IMG/VR virus record: IMGVR_UViG_3300003323_000567 | Coordinates: 1 to 64,000 of that record | Length of the DNA: 64,000 nucleotides | Direction: 5' to 3' (one strand) | DNA from: a virus | Part shown: in pieces, positions 1-11,400 of the stretch | Position numbering within the stretch: position 1 is the first letter of the stretch | How the letters are laid out: the number at the start of each line of letters is the position of its first letter | Position numbers and translations under genes: made by a program | The notes under the pieces: generated by a model | Database searches by the model: none | The model's input: only the letters and a program-made list of their open reading frames with translations | Told to the model about the DNA's origin: nothing

Positions 1-3000
1 ATCATGACCTTTCTTGAGGGAGCTTATCATAACATCAAGAACAGTGAAATTTTGAGGATCGCCAGAGACCCAAAAGCAAATGATCTTGAATTTGCTGAAC
101 TGAAAGCAGAAAATGGTCAAGTGACAGTGGTTAACAGATGGAAAAATTACAATCACTATCTTCTGTCAAACAAAACTCCAGACGGAAAAACCAGAACCAA
201 CGAACCATTAGCAACCAATATTGCTGTCCCTCAGGGGAATGAGAGACCATTAGTCCAGAAATACTCTGAGATATTGAGCTTTGACTTTGATCCATCCAAG
301 TTTGCAAAGACAAAGACCATAGAGCAGCAAACTGCAGAGAGAGTCGAACAAGGAGCAGCGCGTATTACTGATGCTAAGGTGGCTGTAGCAAAAGTTGTAG
401 CAGATGCCAATAAAGTTGGTATGAGTGTGGCTAATCTACTAGAGCTAAGAGAAGCATATCAGGCTGATACAAACCTTTCTAATGAGGAGAAATCCTTATT
501 AATGGGGGCTGTAGATCGTGTAGTAGCTCACATTGAGAAGAATAATGCAGAGCAAGGAGTCAAGGAACAATCACAAGAAGAAGCAAAGCCTGTAAATAGA
601 CTTGAGGCTGTTAGAGGAGCTAAAAATAAGGAAGAATTTATAGAAGCCGCAAAAGACTGGGTAAACATAGACCCATATGATGCTTCCAGCACTCCTATGG
701 AGATAAGAGCAGCCTTAATGACTCCAGGATCCTTTGAGAGAGGTAAGGAATTATTCATTGACTTCTTTAGATCTACTGCAGAAATTGCAGATAAAAATCG
801 TAAGGAGCAAGAGGAAGTGAAACCAATAGCTCCTCCTGAAGTAGTTGCTGCGCAAGAGGCAGCACAGCAAGGGTCGATCCAATTCCTAAATGTAGGAAGT
901 AGAAAATTCGGATTCAGAGTCTTAACAAGAAATGCTGATGGACAAATCACTGATATTGAGCCAGTTGGGATAATAAATGAGGATGAAACTATAACTCCCT
1001 ATGGGAATCCTGAGGGTGTGAAGTTGACTATAATGAATATTATTCGTAAGAGTCAGATCAAGCAGGATGATACTAACTCTGATCAGACCAAGAGTACTGA
1101 GGATAAGTTCAAGGGTAGAAACTTCAGACGCGGGACTGATAGATATAGAAGATATCTACCTGGAGCTGCTAACTATACAAAAGCAGACGTAGATAAGGAA
1201 TTCGCTGAAGTAAGAGAGATGCTTCCCAACTTCTTCACTTTTGAGAAAGTGGATGAGATGCTGAAAACCACAGAGGGAGGACTAGCCTGGGGTGCTCTTC
1301 AGGATAGTATGATCTATATCTATAAGAATGCTGAGGTAGGTACAACCTACCACGAAGCATTTGAAGCTGTGTGGTATCATTTCTTAACAGGAAAAGAGCA
1401 ACAACAAATCTATAATGAATTCATAGGAAGGAAAGGTGAATTCACAACTTATGATGGTCAAAAGAAGAAATACTCTGAAGCCACTGTAAAAGAAGCAAAA
1501 GAGGAACTGGCTGAAGAATTTAGAGAATTCAAGATGACTGAGAAACTTCCAGAGCAGCCAAAGCAAAGGAGCTTCTTCAGAAGGCTATTGGATTTCATAA
1601 AATGGTTGATTGGAATGGAACCATCTGATAGGAACAGGCTATTCAAGAGAATGAATAAAGGGTACTACAGAAGCTTCTCATCTTCCCTTAGGGGGCCTAT
1701 GACTCAGCCGGAATATAGCTACTATAGGGAACCAGGGCTTGAAGGATTTAGTGAAAGAACTATCCAGGACATGCTGCAAGGTATGACTGCTGAGCTCTTT
1801 GGAGAAGTCTTTGGTGAAAACGCCTCAATTATAGACTCCCTGGAAGAGGATTTTCAAACTACAGCTAAGAGTATCTATGACAGGCTAAAAGAGAAGCTAA
1901 CTGACTATTTCGAAGATGAGGTGAAGGATGAGGGAACTCTGTTTGCTGAAACAGGATATGACTGGGAACATGCAGCAAATGATACTGAGGCAGCAGCTAT
2001 TATCAAGCAGATGGAGGATATCAGGGATATATGGAGAAACATCAAGGATAACTGGGGATCTTTTGTAAAAGAACATGAAAGATACTTAAGGATCTTTAAT
2101 GCTGAATTCGTAATAGACGATGAAGGAGAAATAGATCTGGTAGAAGGAGAAGATGAGACTCAGGCAGAAAATAAGAACATGTCTGAGTATGAAAGAGATA
2201 TCATGACAATAGATGCAAAGAGCAATTCTTCTAACAGAATGAAGCTCCTTATAGCCTCTATTGCTGATTCTGAGTGGGTTAGGGATGCTACAAGAGCAGC
2301 TGTTGATGCTGTAAGATCAAAGAGAGAGTCCTCTTCTCTAAGGCTTCCTAAGCTGGTTCAGTACGCAAAGCTATTTAACTACTTGTTACACAACACTGCA
2401 GGTATTAATGGTATTTATGATATATGGGCCAAATTAGCTACTATGACTGAAGATGAGCTTGGAAGAAAGCTTATAGATGCCAATGTAAGGAAGTTCATGG
2501 GTAGATTGAAATTTGATGCTAATGGATTTGAAGGAAAAAGTCAATCTGATGTAAGACTAATTCTGTCTGCAGAGAACACTCTGACGAAGCAGAAGCCTTC
2601 TTTCTTCAGACAGTTCACAGATTACAAAAAAAACACATACTTCAAGACCACTGTTTTAAACTCAAAGATCAATCAAGTTAAATCAGCCTGGATCGGAGGA
2701 ATAAAGGGATCTACTGTTATTACCCCTTCGGCAGAGAATAGATTCATGTTCACAAGGGCAATCCTTGGAATAAGAGACAATGTGGAGTTCCTTAACAGAC
2801 TTGGTATTGATATTAGTAGAGCAGATTTCAGAAGGCTGAGAGGAGCAAATATTGCTAAGTTCAATGATGCTGTAAACAAGATCAGAAGTCTGGTAGAGAG
2901 AGCTGCTCAGGATAGAATCTCTATCCCTATAGTCTCTTCAAGACAGCTTGACTTCAGCTCAAGACTGAATGATCTTGCAGAGCTCTATGTGGTTCAGATG

Positions 3001-6000
3001 GTAGGAGAAGATACTCAATCTCAACACCCTAATCTGGACAACCAGCCAACTTCAAACTTTGTGCTGAACAACTGGGTTTCCACAATGGCTAATGATCTGA
3101 ACAATTCAAAAGATAGAGAAGAGTTCATAAACAGAGAAGATAATGGATATTTCAATGATGTATTCCACCAAGATTCTATAATTTTGAACAGAATTGCTTT
3201 CACTAGAACAGGGGAGAAGGGTCAACGTGTTGAAATAGGAGTAGTGGAAGGAAGAGAAACATGGGATGGAAACAATAAATCAACCTCAACTCTGACAGAG
3301 GCTGAAAGGTTGCTTTATGAGATAAACAATAACTTAAATGGAGTATTTTACACTTTACTACCTGCTGACGCTAAGACAGAGTGGGCTATCTATCTTGGGA
3401 CTTACCTATCTACTGACGGTTTCTTTGGAGATGACTCTTCAAGATCTAATGAGATTACTGCCTTCGGGAACCAGATGTACAAATGGCTAGAAACAGAAGT
3501 AGCTCTGGCCAAAGACTTTGAGAACAGAAAATTCATAGATGCTCTCAATAGAAAGCCCAAAGGGGAAACAAGAGAAGTAGGTAAGTCTTTGAGATTCTTT
3601 AAGGATATCTTCGCTACAATTAACAGAAAAGAGCTTGTGGAGGAGATTAACACGAAGGTAATTGATGGTGAAACTCCTCTGGCAGAAGTAGTGAGTAGAG
3701 AGGATATGAGAGCCTACATGAGAGAATATGCTGAGAAAAAGGCTCAAGATACCTTTGATGAGCTGGTTGACTGGAAGGTTATTCAAGCTAAGTCAAATGG
3801 TGAATTCAAATTATATGGTTTTGATAAAACGATTCTTGATAGCACAATAGGAAAGAAGAATAACCATACAAAAGCTGAGTTAGATAGGTTGCTATTATTC
3901 AGAGAGATGAACTATGTGATGAACAATATTGAGATGCACAAGTTCTTCTTTGGGGATCCTGCTCAATATAAAGATGAGCTAAAGCGTATCAAATCCTTCT
4001 TGTCTGGTAGGGAATATACCCATGTGGACATGTATGGAACTTCTGAAGGGTTCAACCAGTGGGCAAATAGCACTCTTAATAAGGCAGGGGATGTACAGCT
4101 TTCCCTAGGGGATCCTGGATATCAATCACATAAGAATCACTTCAACACAGTGACTTCCTATGACGTTCTATATGAGAGTAACCAGATTGATACAATTGTT
4201 GAAGCCCTAGCTCCTACCAGAGCAAATGGAGAGAAAAATCTGGAAGAGGGTAGAAAGAGAGCTACACCTTATACAGAAGGTAATGAGGATGATGCTGGTG
4301 CATATATGATGGCTCCTGCTTATAGAGAAATGATGTGGAAGGCTGGTGGTAGATTTACTCAGAGACAAGAAAAGCAGTTTCAGTGGGAAATGGCCTGGGA
4401 GAGAGATGACAAGTCTAAAGAGGGTAAATATACCTACAGTTCTGAAGCTTTAAGAAAGCAAGATCAGGAGATCCTGAAGAGGGAGCCAGATACTGAAGTA
4501 GCCTTTCCTATCCTGAAACTGATGCACTCTGGTATCCAAACCAAGGAAGACACAGCTATTGTCTCCCTGGATAAGGCTTCATGGGCACCTCTTTTCTATC
4601 GCTGGTATAAAGGTTCGGCCCTTGGGGATATGTATGATGCGATGCAGAAAAGAGGCATTGATTACGTGAGGATGGAATCTGCTCATAAGGTAGGTATCCA
4701 AAAGCCATCTTCTTTCCAAATGTACAATGAGGAAGGAAAATTGAATGCTGCTGCCTTTGATACAATGGTACCAGAAATGATCCCCATCAAGCAGATCGGA
4801 GTTCAAGTGGAACAAGCCAAGAAGGATAAGGGACAAACAGAGGGTTCTCAGCTCAGAAAGATTGCCATAGGTGATCTTAGAGAGAATGGAGTACCTATTG
4901 ATTTTAGCAGAGGCTACAATACTAAGCAGGCAGCATTTGATGCATGGAATGCTTTGACAGAAGACAGGAAAATAGCTGCTTCTCCTATCTACACAAAAAT
5001 CAAAAGGCATAATGATGCTCTGATCAATCTAACAACCAATAGAACAGTTCTTACAATGAGAAGACTGGGAATGGAGGTTGGAGATGATGGAAGTGTGACA
5101 ATTCCTGATAAGAAGATGATCTCAGATTTTATTCTGGCCGAGTTAGAGAGGAGAGAGCTTCCAAGAAATATAGCTAGTGCTATCCAGATCTCTCCAGAGA
5201 CCAGAGATTTCTCTAATCCAATTGAGGCTAATCCTCAATATGGAAAGATCAGAGCTATTATTTATTCTATCCTGGAAAAGACCATTACCAGACCAAAGGT
5301 AAATGGTGGTCAAAAGACCATGTTGTCAGTTACAGGCATGGAGAAGGCACCAAGGGTGGTGAAAAGAATGCTGAATGGTAAGCCTGTATATACTTCAGAC
5401 ACACTACAGTTCTATACGAGAGGTAAGGATGGAACTCAAGCCTGTGAGGTAATGCTACCATACTGGTTTGGTAAGAAGCTTATGGAAGCTGGATCCAAGA
5501 AGACCAAAGAAGAGGTGCTGAAATACCTAAACAATACTGAAGAAGGTAAGAAACTCCTAAGTGGTATAGGCTTCCGTATCCCTACCCAGGGCCTGAACTC
5601 TGTGGATTTCTTCATTGTTAAGGATTTCCTTCCAGAACAGATGGGGGATGTGGTGGTATTGCCATCAGAAATCACTGCTAAAGCTGGTTCTGACTTTGAC
5701 ATTGACAAGCTTAACCTTTATCTACACAATTACTATATTGACAAGGAAACAGGACTTCCAAAGATTCTGAATTATATGGGGTCTGAAGAAAGTACAAAAG
5801 AGGAAATAAGGAGACTTCTTAGAGGAGGTAACATCACCTCAGGAGCCCTAAGAGCAGAGATAGCTGAGTACATTTCAGAGCAGCTGGAAGAAGCTGATGA
5901 ATCAGAGCTCTTTGATGATCTGAGTATCAGAGACTTCAAGCAAAGAATGGAAGATGATTTCCTGCAGAACAGAGAAAGTAATGCAATTGACCTTCTCTAT

Positions 6001-8409
6001 CAGAAGACCCTTGAGAATGAGTACTTTGACTCTATCCAGGATCTAATAGCTCTTCCAGATAACTATGCAAAGCTGATAGCTCCAAACGATGCCTCTGAGA
6101 TGAAAGGGTACAGAGACAGGATCTTGAAGCTCAAAGCCTCATCTACTCAGCCCCTAGGGGACTATGGAAAGCTGTTAAGCTCTACATTCATGATGAAGGA
6201 GAGACAAGCTTACATGTCATCTAAGCAAGTGGTAGGTATCTCAGCTGTATCTCAGACAGCCCATGCTATAGGTCAAAACCTGGAAGGAGGTTTGGTTATT
6301 GAAGATCCAGACTATATTGCCAGATTCCCACACAATACCATAAATGGCAAAGTATCTTTAAGTGGAATGACCATCCATGGCTCTGATGCTCTGATCTCAA
6401 ATATCAACTCTCAGACAACTGATGGTGGTGTGGATGTGGCTAAGGACAAATTCTTGGCTGAACAAGGTATTAACAAAGATACTCTGTCAACTTTCTTATC
6501 AATAGTTAGACAGGGAGCTGATCCATGGTGGGCAGTAGTTTATCTGAACCAGCCATCTATTCAGGAATTTCTGAAGGAAAAGGCTATTTCTCAGTCTGTA
6601 TCCCAGATAAATCCCAAGGTGAAGAAAGTTTCTGACGCAGCACTGCTGAAGACTGTACACAATAAATTTGGTGGTATTGGGAAGAGAGGAAAGAACATAG
6701 AGAACAAGCCAAGGTATTATTCTCTAAAGGAGACTTCAGAACAGCCTGGAATGGAAAACATGATTGAGAAATATGCTCAGGATCCAGGAAGTCTGACAGC
6801 ACAGGAAAAGAAGATGCAGATGATGATTCTGGATGACTTCTCTCGCTACGATCGTACTAAGGGTAAATATGCAGGATATAGTGCTATGGCATGGGAACTG
6901 TTCCACTTCTACCAAGGATACAACTGGGACACTGCTAGAATAAATGATCCTAACCTGGTGAGAATGAAGGCTTTAAAGTATGAGAAGGCTAATAACCTTG
7001 CTATAACTCAAGCCAGAAAAGTGATGGAAGACACCTTCATTGGTCCAATGATGCAAAGCACATTACAGCTTGATGAGGGTTTGAGATCCATAATAAATGT
7101 ACAGCATGGGGCTGCAGGGCAGGTTTTGGATGCTCTGGTAAGAGATATATTCCAGATGAGAGGAGGAGAAGCCCTGAAACAGCAGATGGCTCTAGCAGCA
7201 GAAATGTCAATGATAGATTTTGCTGTTCAGACACAGGCTATGATAGAAGGGAGACCCTTGAACACTATGATTCAACCATTGATCCTATCAAATAAGGGTA
7301 CAGCTTTCTATGTAGAAGCCATCAAGAAGCACACTTTAAGTGATTCTGCTGATAAAAAGCTGTCAGAAAATCCCTTAATAAGAGCTCTTACAGCAATTCC
7401 AGATAAGAGACCTGGATATCCTTCTCTGGTATTACTACAAGAGAGAGATTATGATACCTATACATCAAACATTCTTACAGACTCCTTCAGGGAACTGAGG
7501 GATGATGAAGGAGTTATGATCTCGATCAATAATAATCCTGAGGACAATAAATCCGTAGCTCAGGTATATAAAAGAATGGTAATAAGTGCCTTACTACAAG
7601 GGGGAGCCAAGTCAGGAAGAGGAGCTTATTCTCATCTAATTCCAAGTGAGACCTACTCTGAAATAGTAAGAGATGCTCTGAAGAACATGAATCTGGAAGG
7701 CTTCTATGATAACCTGGCATTCTACAGAGGAAACTGGATGAATTCCAACCTGGTTCCTAATGCTATCAAGATCATGCCTGCACAGCCAGAAGGAATCATT
7801 GATGAATTACTTGCAGAACCCTATTTCCCATGGTTTAGTAATGATTCTGTTCAAAGAGAGCTCGGTAGACTAATGAATATTCCTGCAGAGGAAGTTCCTC
7901 TAATGCTCGAGCAACCAGCCACAGAATTCAGGAGAGCTAAGGTAATCAAGATGATAGAAGAACCCAGAGGTGAATCAGGAGAGGTTATAAACAGGAGGGT
8001 AAGATTATTTAGGAGAGTAGATGTTTATGGTATGAATGGAATCGTACCTTTACAGTACAAATGGGATACAGTCTTATTTGCTGAGATCAACCCTTGGGGA
8101 GACAGCAATATAAGGGAATACTACAATGGTCAGAACCAGTCAGTTCTTCCAACCAATAATAAGGTCATGGAAGCTAATGATGATCAGATCTTGTTTGCCC
8201 TATTGAAGAATGAGATCTCAACAAATGCTGCGGAAGCTGCTATAGGAGATGTAGTGAACAAGTTCGGAGATGAGCCAGGATCTACAGATGAAGACATGGA
8301 AGATGATGGTAATCCTCCTACCCCTCCAAATCCAAGTGATCTTAGCATGTTTCAGCTAGATAGCTTTGAGGAGTTCAAGAATCAATTACAACGTAAAAAC
8401 TGCAACTAA
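1..8409 (+). CDS. Giant virion RNA polymerase-type protein (5' end cut by window edge)
   Basis: The reading frame is open to the left edge, so the first visible ATG at position 4 is probably internal; 2801 residues are visible. Counting from that ATG, DFDID at about residues 1897-1901 matches the metal-binding DxDxD motif of the crAss-like phage virion RNA polymerase (phi14:2 gp66 type). This class of enzyme is packaged in the capsid and transcribes early genes after injection. Near residue 450 there is a zincin-like HEAFE, where related phage proteins usually read HEAFH, so the peptidase may have lost a metal ligand. Long helical, charged segments fill the rest and the C-terminus is acidic and proline-rich. 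The next giant gene starts exactly at the stop codon (TAATG), so the two are translationally coupled. Family assignment rests on motifs and size; peptidase activity is doubtful. Confidence 0.8.
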   Translation: MMTFLEGAYHNIKNSEILRIARDPKANDLEFAELKAENGQVTVVNRWKNYNHYLLSNKTPDGKTRTNEPLATNIAVPQGNERPLVQKYSEILSFDFDPSKFAKTKTIEQQTAERVEQGAARITDAKVAVAKVVADANKVGMSVANLLELREAYQADTNLSNEEKSLLMGAVDRVVAHIEKNNAEQGVKEQSQEEAKPVNRLEAVRGAKNKEEFIEAAKDWVNIDPYDASSTPMEIRAALMTPGSFERGKELFIDFFRSTAEIADKNRKEQEEVKPIAPPEVVAAQEAAQQGSIQFLNVGSRKFGFRVLTRNADGQITDIEPVGIINEDETITPYGNPEGVKLTIMNIIRKSQIKQDDTNSDQTKSTEDKFKGRNFRRGTDRYRRYLPGAANYTKADVDKEFAEVREMLPNFFTFEKVDEMLKTTEGGLAWGALQDSMIYIYKNAEVGTTYHEAFEAVWYHFLTGKEQQQIYNEFIGRKGEFTTYDGQKKKYSEATVKEAKEELAEEFREFKMTEKLPEQPKQRSFFRRLLDFIKWLIGMEPSDRNRLFKRMNKGYYRSFSSSLRGPMTQPEYSYYREPGLEGFSERTIQDMLQGMTAELFGEVFGENASIIDSLEEDFQTTAKSIYDRLKEKLTDYFEDEVKDEGTLFAETGYDWEHAANDTEAAAIIKQMEDIRDIWRNIKDNWGSFVKEHERYLRIFNAEFVIDDEGEIDLVEGEDETQAENKNMSEYERDIMTIDAKSNSSNRMKLLIASIADSEWVRDATRAAVDAVRSKRESSSLRLPKLVQYAKLFNYLLHNTAGINGIYDIWAKLATMTEDELGRKLIDANVRKFMGRLKFDANGFEGKSQSDVRLILSAENTLTKQKPSFFRQFTDYKKNTYFKTTVLNSKINQVKSAWIGGIKGSTVITPSAENRFMFTRAILGIRDNVEFLNRLGIDISRADFRRLRGANIAKFNDAVNKIRSLVERAAQDRISIPIVSSRQLDFSSRLNDLAELYVVQMVGEDTQSQHPNLDNQPTSNFVLNNWVSTMANDLNNSKDREEFINREDNGYFNDVFHQDSIILNRIAFTRTGEKGQRVEIGVVEGRETWDGNNKSTSTLTEAERLLYEINNNLNGVFYTLLPADAKTEWAIYLGTYLSTDGFFGDDSSRSNEITAFGNQMYKWLETEVALAKDFENRKFIDALNRKPKGETREVGKSLRFFKDIFATINRKELVEEINTKVIDGETPLAEVVSREDMRAYMREYAEKKAQDTFDELVDWKVIQAKSNGEFKLYGFDKTILDSTIGKKNNHTKAELDRLLLFREMNYVMNNIEMHKFFFGDPAQYKDELKRIKSFLSGREYTHVDMYGTSEGFNQWANSTLNKAGDVQLSLGDPGYQSHKNHFNTVTSYDVLYESNQIDTIVEALAPTRANGEKNLEEGRKRATPYTEGNEDDAGAYMMAPAYREMMWKAGGRFTQRQEKQFQWEMAWERDDKSKEGKYTYSSEALRKQDQEILKREPDTEVAFPILKLMHSGIQTKEDTAIVSLDKASWAPLFYRWYKGSALGDMYDAMQKRGIDYVRMESAHKVGIQKPSSFQMYNEEGKLNAAAFDTMVPEMIPIKQIGVQVEQAKKDKGQTEGSQLRKIAIGDLRENGVPIDFSRGYNTKQAAFDAWNALTEDRKIAASPIYTKIKRHNDALINLTTNRTVLTMRRLGMEVGDDGSVTIPDKKMISDFILAELERRELPRNIASAIQISPETRDFSNPIEANPQYGKIRAIIYSILEKTITRPKVNGGQKTMLSVTGMEKAPRVVKRMLNGKPVYTSDTLQFYTRGKDGTQACEVMLPYWFGKKLMEAGSKKTKEEVLKYLNNTEEGKKLLSGIGFRIPTQGLNSVDFFIVKDFLPEQMGDVVVLPSEITAKAGSDFDIDKLNLYLHNYYIDKETGLPKILNYMGSEESTKEEIRRLLRGGNITSGALRAEIAEYISEQLEEADESELFDDLSIRDFKQRMEDDFLQNRESNAIDLLYQKTLENEYFDSIQDLIALPDNYAKLIAPNDASEMKGYRDRILKLKASSTQPLGDYGKLLSSTFMMKERQAYMSSKQVVGISAVSQTAHAIGQNLEGGLVIEDPDYIARFPHNTINGKVSLSGMTIHGSDALISNINSQTTDGGVDVAKDKFLAEQGINKDTLSTFLSIVRQGADPWWAVVYLNQPSIQEFLKEKAISQSVSQINPKVKKVSDAALLKTVHNKFGGIGKRGKNIENKPRYYSLKETSEQPGMENMIEKYAQDPGSLTAQEKKMQMMILDDFSRYDRTKGKYAGYSAMAWELFHFYQGYNWDTARINDPNLVRMKALKYEKANNLAITQARKVMEDTFIGPMMQSTLQLDEGLRSIINVQHGAAGQVLDALVRDIFQMRGGEALKQQMALAAEMSMIDFAVQTQAMIEGRPLNTMIQPLILSNKGTAFYVEAIKKHTLSDSADKKLSENPLIRALTAIPDKRPGYPSLVLLQERDYDTYTSNILTDSFRELRDDEGVMISINNNPEDNKSVAQVYKRMVISALLQGGAKSGRGAYSHLIPSETYSEIVRDALKNMNLEGFYDNLAFYRGNWMNSNLVPNAIKIMPAQPEGIIDELLAEPYFPWFSNDSVQRELGRLMNIPAEEVPLMLEQPATEFRRAKVIKMIEEPRGESGEVINRRVRLFRRVDVYGMNGIVPLQYKWDTVLFAEINPWGDSNIREYYNGQNQSVLPTNNKVMEANDDQILFALLKNEISTNAAEAAIGDVVNKFGDEPGSTDEDMEDDGNPPTPPNPSDLSMFQLDSFEEFKNQLQRKNCN

Positions 8410-11400
8410 TGGCATGTGAATACCTATACAAAGGTAAATGGTACACAGAAGATGAACTCAGAGAACTATACTCCCAAAGAGGTGTGACCTCTAGGGAGAT
8501 GGTTTTCCTGAGACATGGAATTACTGATGAAGACAACGAGGGAAAGAATAGCGGACAGAATAATGAGTCTATCAATCAGGAAGGCTACAAGGAAACCAAA
8601 GAATCTCTCGAGAGAGATCTTAAAGGAGAAGGGATAGAGGTGGTTTATACCTCCCCTACGAAAAGAGCCAAACAAACCTCTCAGATCATTAGTAAAGATC
8701 TGAACATTCCTATAATTGAAGTCAAGGGGTTAGAAGCCTGGGACATTGGAAAGTTCTCTAGTCGCCCCGAGGGGGATTTTGATGAGAGATACTATGTAAA
8801 TAACCCTGATGTCAAAGTTCCCGGAGGGGAATCATTTAACCAATTCAAGAACAGGCTGTTAGATGCAATGGACCAAATCCAGCATTCTGCTCAGAAGCCT
8901 GCTATTCTTACTCATTCCAAGTCCCTTAAAGTCATAGAAGCTCTTCAGAAGACAGGAGGAGTATGGAACAAGGAAGCTATAAATGATTATTTTAGCGAGT
9001 CAGATCAACCCAATAATCAGACAAGGAAAATGGATTATCATAGCTCAGATGATCCAACAAGAAGAAGTGTTAATCCTTCCAAGGCTTCTGCAGCTACCAT
9101 GAAACTTATCAAGGAATTTCTTGATAGAATAGGTGTTGAGGTTCAATCACTTGCAAAAATCACGTATAATGGGCAATCCCTTGGGGTTAATGGTTTGGCT
9201 GATCCTCTTAATGGTCTTATTCAGGTTACTCAGGGAAAAGAAGATATAGCTCTTCCAGAAGAAGCTATGCACATGGCTGTGGAGATCCTTGAGCAGAAGA
9301 ACCCTAAGTTATTCAAAGAGATGATGGACAGGGTAGGAAGATATAATCTGACTGATCAAGTATTCCTGGAATATCAGAACAATCCCTTCTATCAGAAAGA
9401 TGGTAAGCCTGACATAAATAAGATCAAAAAAGAAGCCATTGGTAAGATTCTAGCACAAACAGTTATTGATAAGAACCAAGGTGCTCAGGAAAAACCAGAA
9501 CTCTTGAACCAGACAAGGAATTGGTGGCAGAGAATCATTGACTTTCTGAAAGACTTGTTCTTAAGGGCAGGAATGAATCCATTTGAGCAAGTAGCTCAAA
9601 AGGTTATTGAAGGTAAAGATTTTGGAAATGCAAGTGAGTTGACAGGGGCTCCTTTTGCTTCAAGAAACCCAGCTGCCCTCAATGCTACTCTTAAGCTAGT
9701 ATCTTCCCTGAGGGATCCTAGGGCAGAGAAATGGTTTAAAGAGCTGAATAAGGAGATCTTCCTTAAAAAGTTGCAGCAAGATTTACAAGCTCCTAAGGCT
9801 CAAGTAGATATGCTGAAGAAGCTAATTCAGGGAAGAAGCTATGATAACATAGGAGATCTCATTGCTGATGTATTAGCTGAGCTTTCTTATACTGTAGAGA
9901 TAAATACTACATATGATAGACATCATGATGTATATAATGACATGGATGACTATCATATAGATGTGCAGGACGATCCAAACACTCCTCGTCCTGAATTCAC
10001 CTATAGTGTGATAGACAGCAATGGTAAGACAGTATTTAATACCAATGATGAAAAAGAGGCAAAACAAAAAGTTGAAGAATTAAAAAAGCAAGGAGGAACT
10101 CCATCTTCCCACTATTCTAATTTAACAGTCCCAGGAGGGGTAAATTACAGAGAAAATGAGATAAAGACTCCTGATATCACTCCTTCTATAAAAGGTCATG
10201 CTGCTTTTGCTTCAGATAAAGGTATTGGTTGGTTTAGAAGTGACGATAAGAGAACTGATGATAACTCTGGAAAGAGGGTTTCAGACGGAGCTGGAGGTTT
10301 AGTTCAGCTTGGTCAAGTAACTGATAGAAACACAAGACGTATCCTTGAATTACAATCTGATCTATTTCAGAAAGGTAGACAACTGGATCAGCTAGTTTCA
10401 AATCCAGTAAACTTCCCTTTTGAATTTGAAGGGCATACATATACTGAGGAATCAGATGGACACAGTGATACATATTTCAAAGATGGAAAAAGAATATCAG
10501 ATGAAGAAATTCTAGGGGTAAAGACGAGATTCTGGAATTCTCACAGGGAAGATTTCAACAATCAATTCCTCCAGCTTTTAAACAAAGAGAATAACTGGGT
10601 AACCTTCTTTGTAAAAGCTATTGTCCAGGATAGCGCTAAAAAAGGATATAAGAATATCAGATTCCCTGGGGGAGATACTGCTGCAAAAGTAGAAGGGCAC
10701 GAAACTGTAGATGAATTCATAAAACAGAAGGAAGAAGCTATATCCAGGATTGAAGAGCAAATTTCTGACATGCAGAAAGAACTTGAAGACCTGGATGAAG
10801 AAAAGGGCCATGAGGATAGATATGCCTCTTACTATAAGAGAGATGGAAAATACTACCGTGCTGAGCTAGGTGTTGAAAAGGAAATAAGTAGAAGTCAGTA
10901 CACCAGTACATTTGACAACCAAAGGAGATATATTAAAGATATTATCTCAAGTCGGGAAAGAGAGATGAGCCGATTCAAAAAGGAAGTAGAAGATGCAAGG
11001 GAGGGTAGGAGCACTTTTGCAGCGATCTCCAGATTCTATGAAGATACAGTTCAAAACATCCTTAAGAAACAAGGATATTCTCCTAAGGAAGTGATTGATG
11101 AGTATGGAAATAAGTGGTTCGAGATCTCCATAAATGAAAAGAGGGATCTTGGAGACTTCTATTTTCAACTGTCCGGCCCTCAGGATCTTACAGAAAAGAT
11201 CATTCAAAAGAATAATAACATCACAAAAAGAGGTGATGAATTTGAGATTAATGGAAATAAGATAAGAAGGAGTGTTCAGGAACAGATACAGGAATTCTAT
11301 AGGAAGAGAATAGGCGCAGAGAGGGCTGATAAAGCTCTTAGGGGGTTTAAGCAGGAGACGGAAAACAAGGTTCAGATAGATATTAAAGACATTCTTAATA

